A stretch of 64,000 nucleotides of DNA from assembly GCA_027669155.1 (NCBI GenBank), contig JAQEDR010000005.1, positions 1 through 64,000 of the forward strand, read 5' to 3'. Source of the stretch: Peptoniphilaceae bacterium AM52-5BH. GTDB taxonomy: Bacteria > Bacillota > Clostridia > Tissierellales > Peptoniphilaceae. The position numbers and the translations under genes are program-made. Shown here piece after piece: positions 29,942 to 43,376 of the stretch. The notes under the pieces were generated by a model. It was given only the letters and a program-made list of their open reading frames with translations. It had not been told where the DNA came from and did not search any database. The first letter of the stretch is position 1. Every line of letters begins with the position of its first letter.

Positions 29942-30779
29942 ACAAGTAAAAAGCAAAGTAAAGGGATTTAGAACAAAGGATGGGGCTGGAGTTAGCCTGG
30001 TAAGAGTTCTTTCAAACCAAACTGTAGGTGAATTTGACCCGATTCTTATGCTAGATTCCTTCGATAGCACAAATCCAGATGATTATACGGCAGGCTTTCC
30101 CCTCCACCCTCACAGGGGAATAGAGACAATTTCCTACCTATCTAGAGGCAAGATGGTTCACAAGGATACCTTGGGCAATGAAGACTCTATTACTGACGGG
30201 GAAGTCCAGTGGATGAATGCAGGAAGCGGAATCCTTCATGAGGAAAAAGTCCCTGCAGCAGAAAGACTTTTGGGAGTTCAGCTTTGGCTTAATCTTCCAA
30301 AAAGAGATAAGTTCTCCAAGCCTTATTACCACGCCATAAGGAGTAAGGATATAGAAGAAATCGAAATTGATGGTGGGAAAATCCGCCTTTTGGCAGGTGA
30401 GTTTGAAGGCCATAAGGGGTTTAGGGGAGAGCATCTACCTTTAGATTATTATGATATCCATCTGGAAAAGGACGGAGAAATCACACTAGAGACTGAGGAA
30501 GATGATTCGCTTATGGTTTTTACCCTTCTTGGACAAATCACTATAGAAGATGAATTGATCGAAGAAAAGACCGCCGCCAAACTCACGAATGGAAATAGGG
30601 TCACAATCAAAAACGCTGGAGACTTCGCCTAGGTCCTTTTCATCAGAACTAGGGCCCTAAATGAGCCAGTGGCATGGGCAGTACCAATAGTAATGAATAG
30701 CGAAGAAGAACTAGAAGAAGCCTTCAAGGACTTAAGAGAAGGCAGATTCATTAGAGATGATTTAGAATTTGACAATTAA
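29931..30779 (+). pseudogene. Pirin-family gene interrupted by an in-frame amber codon
   Basis: The reading frame starts at a TTG (29931) that overlaps the MarR gene and follows AGGAG. It encodes the pirin cupin core (HPHRGIETISYLSRGKMVHKD, GEVQWMNAGSGILHEE), then stops at TAG (30630-30632) after 233 residues. Read through in the same frame, a further 48 codons to the TAA at 30777 encode the normal pirin C-terminus (RALNEPVAWAVPIVMN, EEAFKDLREGRFIRDD). So a single nonsense codon separates a shortened protein from a typical full-length one. The cupin metal site lies in the first part, so the short product could retain some function. A sequencing error or amber readthrough are the alternatives. 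Confidence 0.7.
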
Positions 30780-30788
30780 GGAGAAAAA

Positions 30789-31331
30789 ATGAAAATAGGA
30801 TTATTAGTAGGTTCCCTAAGAAAGGGGTCATTTAACAGGAAGATTGCAGAGACTTCAAAAAAGATTATAGATGAAGGAAATGAAGCGGAAATTATAGACA
30901 TATCCTACCTTCCTTTCTACAACCAAGATGATGACGGGGCAAATCCAAGAGAAGAGTACACAAGAATTAGAGAAGAGCTTAGAAAGTACGACGGATATAT
31001 CTTCTTTACCCCAGAATACAACCGTTCCCTTGCTCCAGTTCTTAAGAATGTGATAGATATAGGAAGCCGTGATCCAAAGGGTAACCTCTGGGATGGGAAG
31101 GTTGCTGCGGTATTTTCTGCCTCCATGGGATCTACTGGAGGAGCTATGGGAAACCATGCCCTAAGACAGAGCTTTGTCTATATAAATCTCATCACCATGA
31201 ACCAACCAGAAGTATATATACCAGCTATTCACACACTCTTTGATGAAGAGGGCAATCTAATAGATGGCACTAGGACTTTCGTAGAAGATTCTACCAGAGC
31301 CTTTGTAGACTTTGCCAAAAAGCACTTATAA
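30789..31331 (+). CDS. NADPH-dependent FMN reductase
   Basis: The 180-residue flavodoxin-like enzyme has the phosphate-binding loop GSLRKGSFNRK at residues 8-18 and the PEYNRS motif of the NADPH-dependent FMN reductase/chromate-quinone reductase family. It should reduce FMN, quinones or azo compounds in the cytosol. It lies 9 bases after the end of the pirin reading frame and so belongs to the MarR operon. That grouping suggests induction by electrophiles or quinones. Exact substrate is unknown. The ATG follows AAGGAGAAAAA. Confidence 0.9.
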   Translation: MKIGLLVGSLRKGSFNRKIAETSKKIIDEGNEAEIIDISYLPFYNQDDDGANPREEYTRIREELRKYDGYIFFTPEYNRSLAPVLKNVIDIGSRDPKGNLWDGKVAAVFSASMGSTGGAMGNHALRQSFVYINLITMNQPEVYIPAIHTLFDEEGNLIDGTRTFVEDSTRAFVDFAKKHL

Positions 31332-31336
31332 AAATT

Positions 31337-31383
31337 AGCCTTAGTGGAGGAGAAAGAAATTTCAAATCCGCTAAGGCTTTTTA
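31337..31383 (+). terminator. Terminator of the MarR-pirin-FMN reductase operon
   Basis: AGCCTTAG (31337-31344) pairs with CTAAGGCT (31371-31378), followed by a T-rich tract. The flanks would also allow some termination of the convergent gene. Confidence 0.75.
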
Positions 31384-31465
31384 TTGGGCAAATTCAACTT
31401 ACATAATGAAATTGTCTTATGCTATAAGAGTTTTGATAGAAATCACCCAATTTATTAGCTTATCC

Positions 31466-33133
31466 TTATTTTTCTATCATAGATGATTCCATCATCTTAT
31501 CATATTTCTCAAAATAGACGAAAGATCCATCTAGAATATAGATATTATCAAAACCATAATGGGCTAGCATCTTTACTGCATTGGAAGACTTGCCTCCATT
31601 TGCATCATAGAAAATAATCTTCTCATCTTTAGGGAGAAAGTCATGGTCATCTCTTAGATCCTTGCCGGCAAGAGAAATTGCACCCTTGATATGGCCCTTT
31701 TCGTAAGAGTCCTTATCTCTTAGGTCTAAGATCTTATAATCCTTGTAAGATGCGATTAATTCGTCGATTTTGATATCCTTAAGCCTTCCTTCGAAGATAT
31801 TGATGGCTTGGTTGGCTAGGACATTTGTCGCATCTTCTACGGTAGAATATAGGGGCTGGTAGGCAAGCTCTAGGTCGTAGAGGTCATAGATCGTAGCCTT
31901 TTGCTTAATCATACTAGCAATTACATCGATTCTCTTATCTACAACTCCGAAACCTAGACCCTGGGCTCCATAGATTCTTCCATTATCTCCATCAAAGAGC
32001 AGCTTAAGATAAATTGCCTTAGAACTTGGCATAATTCCAACAGAGTCCCTATGAGAGATAAGAGAGGTCTTATAAGCTATGCCCAAATCGTTTAGGCTTT
32101 TCTCATTAAGGCCTGTCATGGCTATATTTAAGTCGAAACTTCTTAGGGCGAAGGTTCCGATAAACTCAGGAGGAGTCGCCTTTTTTCCCAGGAGATATTT
32201 CGACAAATATTTTGCCTGTCTATGGGCAGGCCAGGCGAGATTTAGCTTGGTCTTTTCCTTGGTAAGGAAGTTTCTTGGATTAATCACATCTCCTATAGCA
32301 AAGATCGCCTCATCACTGGTCCTAAATTTATCATCTACCTTTATAGAACCATCATCCTCGAGCTCAAGGCCTGCTTTTTCTGCAAGATCACTAAAAGGCC
32401 TTGCTCCTAGGGCAAGGATTACGAGATCTGCCTTCTTTTTTGAATCATCATCAAATCTTACATAATCTTTCCCGATTTCTACAAGAGATTTGCCCTCGAT
32501 AATATTTATATCATTATCCTTGATATTTCCCTTTATAAAGCCCTTAAGGTCCATATCTATGATGGATAAAAGGGAGGTATTCTTTCTTATAAGCATAGAG
32601 ATATTTAGACCTCCAAGCTTGTGGAGGGACTCTGCCGCCTCTATTGCAACGAAGCCTCCTCCAGCAATGAAGACTTCCTTAACCTCGTTTTCTTCCAAGT
32701 ATTTTCTGATATTTTCTACATCTACGACGTTTTTTACTGAGAAGACATGGTCGTACTCGTAGCCTGTGATAGATGATGGACGATTTTCCTTAGTTCCAGG
32801 GGCAAGGACTAGATAATCGTAAGTCTCCTTAAAGCTTTTACCACTTAACTTATCTAAAACCTCTACATATTTCTCCTCTCTATTTATGGAAATTACCTCA
32901 TGAAACCTTTCTGCTCTAATATTATAACCCTTAGCGAAAGACTCAGGAGTCCTATTTACAAGAGATGAAGAGTTTTCGATATCATAGGAAAGATAATAGG
33001 GAATCTCACAATTACCAAAAGATAAGTCCCTATCCTTTTCAAACATGACAATTTCAACATCTTCGCTAAGCCTTCGAAGACTTGCCGCAAAAGTCGCTCC
33101 ACCAGCAACAGCTCCAACTATAACAACTTTCAT
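31466..33133 (-). CDS. CoA-disulfide-reductase-like flavoenzyme with a degenerate rhodanese domain
   Basis: The 555-residue protein joins a pyridine-nucleotide-disulfide oxidoreductase (residues about 1-450) to a C-terminal rhodanese-like domain (about 465-550). The first part has the FAD-binding VIVGAVAGGA, the redox Cys42 in SFGNCEIPYY (the single cysteine used by CoA disulfide reductases and NADH oxidases of this family), a second nucleotide site near 155-170, and the interface domain. In the rhodanese part the catalytic cysteine is replaced by Asp510 (FYDANGGKSS), so it should not transfer sulfur and may only bind a partner. It stands alone, convergent with the FMN reductase operon. Confidence 0.88.
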   Translation of the reverse strand: MKVVIVGAVAGGATFAASLRRLSEDVEIVMFEKDRDLSFGNCEIPYYLSYDIENSSSLVNRTPESFAKGYNIRAERFHEVISINREEKYVEVLDKLSGKSFKETYDYLVLAPGTKENRPSSITGYEYDHVFSVKNVVDVENIRKYLEENEVKEVFIAGGGFVAIEAAESLHKLGGLNISMLIRKNTSLLSIIDMDLKGFIKGNIKDNDINIIEGKSLVEIGKDYVRFDDDSKKKADLVILALGARPFSDLAEKAGLELEDDGSIKVDDKFRTSDEAIFAIGDVINPRNFLTKEKTKLNLAWPAHRQAKYLSKYLLGKKATPPEFIGTFALRSFDLNIAMTGLNEKSLNDLGIAYKTSLISHRDSVGIMPSSKAIYLKLLFDGDNGRIYGAQGLGFGVVDKRIDVIASMIKQKATIYDLYDLELAYQPLYSTVEDATNVLANQAINIFEGRLKDIKIDELIASYKDYKILDLRDKDSYEKGHIKGAISLAGKDLRDDHDFLPKDEKIIFYDANGGKSSNAVKMLAHYGFDNIYILDGSFVYFEKYDKMMESSMIEK

Positions 33134-33236
33134 AAAATCCTCTCTTTCTATTACTTAGTAAAGTTTTACCCAAAAGGAGAAAAAATTACCGATTTATAAT
33201 AAAAATCATCAAATATCTTTAAAAATCAGCAAGCAA

Positions 33237-33317
33237 AAAGCATGTTGGGGACATGAATGATTAACTGAAGTTATAAATTTATAACTTAAGATAATCGCAA
33301 ATCCTCCAACATGCTTT
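33237..33317 (-). terminator. Nested inverted repeat/terminator after the orphan PTS IIB gene
   Basis: Outer 12-bp arms AAAGCATGTTGG and CCAACATGCTTT (33237-33248 and 33306-33317) enclose a perfect 20-base palindrome, AAGTTATAAATT... (33268-33287). On the minus strand the outer stem runs into a T tract, as a terminator should. Confidence 0.6.
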
Positions 33318-33322
33318 AAGCT

Positions 33323-33796
33323 CTAGAATAAGACACTTTCGTCAAGAGCCTTATCTGAATGTAGGGTTCTGATATCTATACTAATATTTTTATCGTGAAG
33401 TTTCTTGAAATATTCTCTATCGCTATCTCCAACATAGATATTTTCGTTTATCTTATCTTTGTTAGGAAGCTCTCTCATATTGCCGAGGTTTACTGTATCA
33501 ATATTAAGACCAGCTTCAACGAGTTTATATGCGTCTTCTGGACTTTCAACAAGGATAAGAGCCTTGGAGTCTTCGTGAGTTTCTTCGATTTCTTTTATAG
33601 TTCTATCGATTGTCCAAAACACAGTCTCAGCGAAAAGGGGTGTTGCTATATTCATTAGCTTTTGTGCTTGTCTATCTTCTGAAGTTTCGTCATTACAAAC
33701 AACTATAAGGTCACAATCTTCTGCCTTAACCCATTCTCTGCCGACTTGGCCATGGAGCAATCTGTCATCAATTCTTGTAAATACTATCTCTGCCAT
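33323..33796 (-). CDS. Orphan PTS mannose/fructose/sorbose-family IIB component
   Basis: The 157-residue cytosolic phosphotransfer protein begins MAEIVFTRIDDRLLHGQV, with the phosphorylated His15. It closely resembles the IIB protein at 51615-52091 in the mannose-family PTS operon (TRIDxRLLHGQV, LVESPEDAYKLVEAG and VNLGNM stretches shared). No IIC, IID or IIA gene lies beside it, so it must work with a membrane complex encoded elsewhere, perhaps the one in this window. It has its own strong promoter and terminator and lacks the TGGTAGTTACCA operator found at the other glycan genes. Confidence 0.9.
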   Translation of the reverse strand: MAEIVFTRIDDRLLHGQVGREWVKAEDCDLIVVCNDETSEDRQAQKLMNIATPLFAETVFWTIDRTIKEIEETHEDSKALILVESPEDAYKLVEAGLNIDTVNLGNMRELPNKDKINENIYVGDSDREYFKKLHDKNISIDIRTLHSDKALDESVLF

Positions 33797-33848
33797 TATT
33801 TCTCCTTATAATTTCTATTTTTGATTATTTCTCTAATTTATAGACTAT

Positions 33849-33876
33849 ATTATAATTTGAAAATATCTTTTGTCAA
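33849..33876 (-). promoter_or_regulatory. Promoter of the orphan PTS IIB gene
   Basis: On the minus strand, TTGACA (33871-33876), a 16-base spacer and TATAAT (33849-33854) form a near-consensus promoter. No operator-like palindrome follows it. Confidence 0.7.
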
Positions 33877-33904
33877 ATATTATTGGAATCCTAAATCTTA
33901 TAAC

Positions 33905-33986
33905 AAGAATCTTTATATTAAAATTTAGGGAGGAGCCCCTAGAGCATGAAAGCTATTAGGGGCATGAAATTTATATTAGGATTCTT
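33905..33986 (-). terminator. Nested hairpin after the GH101 gene
   Basis: An inner GCCCCTA/TAGGGGC stem (33935-33941 with 33957-33963) sits inside outer arms AAGAATC/GATTCTT (33905-33911 with 33980-33986). The U tract is weak, so it may act mainly by protecting the transcript end. Confidence 0.5.
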
Positions 33987-33994
33987 ATTGTTTA

Positions 33995-39886
<5,892 letters not shown>

Positions 39887-39912
39887 CTAAGCCTCCTTAA
39901 TTTAATCTGATA

Positions 39913-39962
39913 TGGTAACTACCACTTATCTATATGTTAACATTTTCCTAGATGGATTGCAA
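39913..39962 (-). promoter_or_regulatory. GH101 promoter with TGGTAGTTACCA operator
   Basis: On the minus strand, -35 TTGCAA (39957-39962), a 17-base spacer and -10 TAACAT (39934-39939) are followed by the palindrome TGGTAGTTACCA (39913-39924), which would cover about +4 to +15. A degenerate second copy (GTAGTAACCA, 40077-40086) lies about 160 bases farther upstream. In the 241-base gene-free stretch 39887-40127 I see only these sites and the terminator of the adjoining operon. Confidence 0.65.
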
Positions 39963-40088
39963 TAGATATTTAAGTTATTTTTGAAAAAATAAGTGAGATT
40001 CGAGAAGTTTTTGCTAAAAAAATAATAAAAAAGAGATCTATAAAAAAATAAATAATAAAAGTTATAGGTATTATATGTAGTAACCATT

Positions 40089-40123
40089 AGAAAAGCACTA
40101 CTCCGTTAAATAAAGTAGTGCTT
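40089..40123 (-). terminator. Terminator of the GH112/ABC operon
   Basis: AAGCACTACT (40093-40102) pairs with AGTAGTGCTT (40114-40123), a perfect 10-bp stem. On the minus strand it runs into TTTTC. T-rich sequence on the other side may also stop plus-strand transcripts. Confidence 0.82.
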
Positions 40124-40127
40124 AATT

Positions 40128-41045
40128 TTATTTCCATATATCTTCAGGATAAAGATTTTCTTCAAACATCTTCTTAAATGAAGCCTTGGCAGGGGAGAGG
40201 TCTTCTCTGTAGGTTATACCTATCCATTTTTCATCTGTTGGAAGTATTGTTATTTCTGCCTTTTCTTCTTCTATTAGCTCTCCTATCATATCAGGTAGTA
40301 CGTATTCTGCACTGTCTAGTTTATCTTTGTTTTCTTCTAGATATTTTATGAAGTGTTCTTCGCAAAGGTCTATGAAAGCGGGGTAGGAAGCCCACAAGTT
40401 CATTGATACTAGGGATTCTAGATTGAGTAGGTCAGAGTCTAGTCCTTCTTTGCTTGAAAGAGTTCCATTTTCTTCTAGTTTTATTTCGTGTGTTTCTATT
40501 ATATTTTTTAGTTTGTTGTTGCTATCTCCGACTGAGACTCCTCTTGTGACAGTTCCGTTGTCTGAGAGGGTGTTTTTTAGCTTGTAGCCTGCCATGGCGA
40601 TTTGAAGTTTATTATCTTCCTTCTCATCATGATTTACTAAAAAGCTATGGAGGTCTTTGAAGACTTCCTTGCCATAGTAATCGTCAGCATTTATTATTAG
40701 GAAGGGTTCATTTACAAGGTCTTTGGTCGCAAGGACTGCGTCTACTGTACCCCAAGGTTTCTTCCTATCCTTAGGACTTTCAAATCCGTTAGGTAGCCTC
40801 ATGTCCTGGTAGGCGTATTCTACATCGATTATTTTTTCTATTCTATTACCGATTATTTCTTTGAAATCTTTTTCTATTTCTTCTCTTATGATAAAGACAA
40901 CCTTATTAAAGCCTGCCTTCATCGCATCGTAGATGGAATAGTCTATGATTGTATAGCCATTATCATCCATTTTTGCTAGTTGCTTGATTCCTGCTCCGTA
41001 TCTTGAGCCTATTCCTGCTGCAAGTACTACGAGTGTTGTATTCAT
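40128..41045 (-). CDS. Sugar-1-phosphate nucleotidyltransferase family protein
   Basis: The 305-residue cytosolic protein starts with TTLVVLAAGIGSRYGAGIKQL, the glycine-rich nucleotide-binding loop of sugar nucleotidyltransferases, and has a NADDYYG metal-binding motif near residue 120. It is the last gene of the GH112 operon, just after galE. By position it should activate galactose-1-phosphate or an N-acetylhexosamine-1-phosphate made by the phosphorylase branch, a role filled in bifidobacteria by a different uridylyltransferase (LnpC). The substrate is inferred from context, not from residues. Confidence 0.8.
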   Translation of the reverse strand: MNTTLVVLAAGIGSRYGAGIKQLAKMDDNGYTIIDYSIYDAMKAGFNKVVFIIREEIEKDFKEIIGNRIEKIIDVEYAYQDMRLPNGFESPKDRKKPWGTVDAVLATKDLVNEPFLIINADDYYGKEVFKDLHSFLVNHDEKEDNKLQIAMAGYKLKNTLSDNGTVTRGVSVGDSNNKLKNIIETHEIKLEENGTLSSKEGLDSDLLNLESLVSMNLWASYPAFIDLCEEHFIKYLEENKDKLDSAEYVLPDMIGELIEEEKAEITILPTDEKWIGITYREDLSPAKASFKKMFEENLYPEDIWK

Positions 41046-41047
41046 TT

Positions 41048-42073
41048 TTACTCTCCTTGTTCATATCCATTTGGGTTTTGTGATTGCCATCTCCATGAGT
41101 CTTCACACATTTCTTCTATTCCATTTTCTGCTATCCAGCCTAGAACATCTTTGGCCTTTTTTGCATCTGCAAAGCATTTGGCTATGTCTCCTTCACGTCT
41201 AGGACCTATCTCGTAAGGAACATCTCTTCCGCTAGCTTTCTCGAAGGCCTTTACCACATCGAGGACTGAGTATCCATTTCCTGTAGCGAGATTTATTATC
41301 TCGACCCCATTAAGCTCATCGATTTTATCAACTGCTAGGACATGGCCCTTGGCAAGGTCTACTACGTGGATGTAGTCTCTTACTCCAGTTCCGTCATGGG
41401 TATCGTAGTCATCACCGAAAACTGACAAGTGATCTAGCTTTCCTATAGCCACTTGGGAAATATAAGGAAGGAGGTTGTTTGGAATTCCCTTTGGGTCTTC
41501 GCCAATCCTTCCAGACTTATGGGCTCCGATTGGGTTAAAGTATCTTAAAAGAACTACCTTCCATTCTGGATCTGCTGTGTGAAGGTCTGTCATAATTTGC
41601 TCCATCATAGACTTAGACCAGCCGTAAGGGTTGGTACACTCGCCTTTTGGGAAGTCTTCTGTGATAGGAACTCTTTCGGGATCTCCGTAGACTGTTGCTG
41701 ATGAAGAAAATATTATGTTTTTGCAGCTTACTTCTCTCATAACTTCAAGCAGTGTTAGGGTTCCTGTGATATTATTGTGATAGTATTCTAGGGGTTTTTT
41801 TACTGATTCTCCCACAGCCTTAAGGGCTGCACAGTGGATTACTACATCAATTTTATCTTTTATAAAAACATCTTTTAGACTTTTCTTATCTAGAATATCT
41901 GCTTCGTAGAAATTAGGACTTTTACCTGTAATCTCTGCGACTCTTTTAACAGCAAGCTTGGAAGAGTTGGATAAGTTATCGTATAAGCTTACATTGTAGT
42001 CTTTTTCTAAAAGCTCTACAGCTATATGAGAGCCAATATATCCAGCTCCTCCGGTTATTAGTACGTTTTTCAT
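41048..42073 (-). CDS. galE: UDP-glucose/UDP-N-acetylhexosamine 4-epimerase
   Basis: The 341-residue NAD-dependent epimerase interconverts UDP-galactose and UDP-glucose, and possibly the N-acetyl forms. It has GGAGYIGSH at the N-terminus (dinucleotide binding) and the catalytic YGWSK (Tyr-x3-Lys). The ATG at 42073 is chosen because GAGAGGAGA precedes it; a longer reading overlaps the ATPase gene by more. It follows the ABC ATPase gene and precedes the nucleotidyltransferase gene, so it feeds galactose released by the GH112 enzyme into glycolysis via UDP-sugars. Confidence 0.93.
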   Translation of the reverse strand: MKNVLITGGAGYIGSHIAVELLEKDYNVSLYDNLSNSSKLAVKRVAEITGKSPNFYEADILDKKSLKDVFIKDKIDVVIHCAALKAVGESVKKPLEYYHNNITGTLTLLEVMREVSCKNIIFSSSATVYGDPERVPITEDFPKGECTNPYGWSKSMMEQIMTDLHTADPEWKVVLLRYFNPIGAHKSGRIGEDPKGIPNNLLPYISQVAIGKLDHLSVFGDDYDTHDGTGVRDYIHVVDLAKGHVLAVDKIDELNGVEIINLATGNGYSVLDVVKAFEKASGRDVPYEIGPRREGDIAKCFADAKKAKDVLGWIAENGIEEMCEDSWRWQSQNPNGYEQGE

Positions 42074-42084
42074 GAAATCTCCTC

Positions 42085-43185
42085 TCATAGAAGAATATTT
42101 TCTTGGGAGTCCTTATCGAAAAAGTGCATTTTTTCTTCGTCTAGGTATAGTTTAACCTCTTGGCCTTTGCTTAAATTCTCATCCATGCTCAAAACAGCGT
42201 TAATCTTTTCGCCCTTCGCATCTAAATAGACGTATTGTTGGGCACCTAGTAGCTCGATAAATGTAACCAGGCCAACTATAGAAGATTCGGTCTTTCTAAA
42301 ATCGCTGTATATATGCTCAGGTCTGATACCTAAAACTAATTCTTTGTTTAAATATCCCTTGGATTTTATTTGATCTCCCTTATTATTTGATATATGGAAT
42401 TTGATATTATCATTTACCATATAGTAATTATCTTCTTCTACTACTACTTTACCATTAATCAGATTCATTTGTGGAGAGCCTATAAAAGTTGCCACAAACA
42501 AGTTTTCAGGTTTGGAGTAAACATTTACTGGACTGTCAACTTGCTTGATTATTCCATCTTGCATGATTACGATTCTATCGGCCATAGTCATAGCTTCAGT
42601 CTGATCGTGGGTTACGTAGATAAAGGTCGTATCTAGTTGTTCATGAAGTTTTGAGATTTCTGCTCTTGTTTGAACTCTTAGTTTGGCATCCAAGTTACTC
42701 AATGGCTCATCCATTAGGAAAACTTGAGGGTCTCTAACTATAGCTCTACCAAGGGCAACTCTTTGCCTTTGACCACCAGATAGGGCCTGAGGCTTTCTAT
42801 CAAGATAGTTTTCAAGTCCTAGGACTTCTGCGGCTGCCTTTACTTTCTTGTCTATTGCATCCTTTGGAACTTTTGCAATCCTTAGGGCATAGCTCATATT
42901 TTCTTTGACTGTCATTTGAGGGTAGAGGGCATAGTTTTGAAATACCATGGCTATGTCTCTATCCTTTGGCTCGACGTTGTTTACTAGTTTATCTCCGATG
43001 TAAAGCTCGCCTTTGGATATTTCTTCAAGTCCTGCTACCATTCTTAAGGTTGTAGACTTACCACAACCTGATGGTCCAACGAATACTACGAACTCTTCAT
43101 CCTTTATCTCTAAGTTAAAATCTTTTACTGCTGTAAATTCATTATCATATATTTTATAGATATGGTCGAATTTTAATCCTGCCAT
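42085..43185 (-). CDS. ABC transporter ATPase of the MalK/MsmK/UgpC type
   Basis: The 366-residue ATPase has Walker A GPSGCGKS at 37-44, signature [14 protein letters not shown], Walker B VFLMDEPL, and a C-terminal TOBE-type regulatory domain as in MalK and MsmK. It energises the permease pair encoded upstream in the same operon (45.5-47.3 kb). Having its own ATPase in the operon is unusual for Firmicutes sugar importers, which often share one. It follows the DUF6903-like gene. Confidence 0.94.
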   Translation of the reverse strand: MAGLKFDHIYKIYDNEFTAVKDFNLEIKDEEFVVFVGPSGCGKSTTLRMVAGLEEISKGELYIGDKLVNNVEPKDRDIAMVFQNYALYPQMTVKENMSYALRIAKVPKDAIDKKVKAAAEVLGLENYLDRKPQALSGGQRQRVALGRAIVRDPQVFLMDEPLSNLDAKLRVQTRAEISKLHEQLDTTFIYVTHDQTEAMTMADRIVIMQDGIIKQVDSPVNVYSKPENLFVATFIGSPQMNLINGKVVVEEDNYYMVNDNIKFHISNNKGDQIKSKGYLNKELVLGIRPEHIYSDFRKTESSIVGLVTFIELLGAQQYVYLDAKGEKINAVLSMDENLSKGQEVKLYLDEEKMHFFDKDSQENILL

Positions 43186-43194
43186 ATAAGCCTC

Positions 43195-43374
43195 CTAAGC
43201 GTGTCTTCTGTTGTATAGGTATAAAACTAAAAGCAAAATGGCAAGGGATAGGAATTGAATAAGAAGTGGTCCATATCCTGCTTTTCTATGTCCTAGAAAT
43301 TGTAAAACAACACCTACTACAAACAATATTAAAAGTATTAGATTGTCTATTTTTCTCTTTTTATAATAATCCAT
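43195..43374 (-). CDS. Small DUF6903-like membrane protein
   Basis: This 59-residue protein is short enough to be missed by most gene callers. The ATG at 43374 follows GAGGAATAATT, and the stop is at 43195. The protein has a basic start (MDYYKKRKID), two hydrophobic segments (about 12-26 and 37-52) with HRKAGYGP between them, and a YLYNRRHA end. It resembles the short DUF6903-type proteins found beside sugar ABC transporters. It lies between the GH112 and ATPase genes with almost no gap. Its role is unknown; a small accessory helix protein for the permease is a reasonable guess. Confidence 0.75.
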   Translation of the reverse strand: MDYYKKRKIDNLILLILFVVGVVLQFLGHRKAGYGPLLIQFLSLAILLLVLYLYNRRHA

Positions 43375-43376
43375 AA

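Noticed and set aside
30630..30632. Amber codon as pyrrolysine insertion
   Set aside because: No pyrrolysine genes or insertion signal are seen, and pirins do not use it; a nonsense mutation or error is simpler.
33237..33317. Nested inverted repeat as a MITE or mobile element
   Set aside because: It lies exactly at the end of a gene with a T tract, there is no target-site duplication, and the similar nested repeat at 33905-33986 has no matching sequence.
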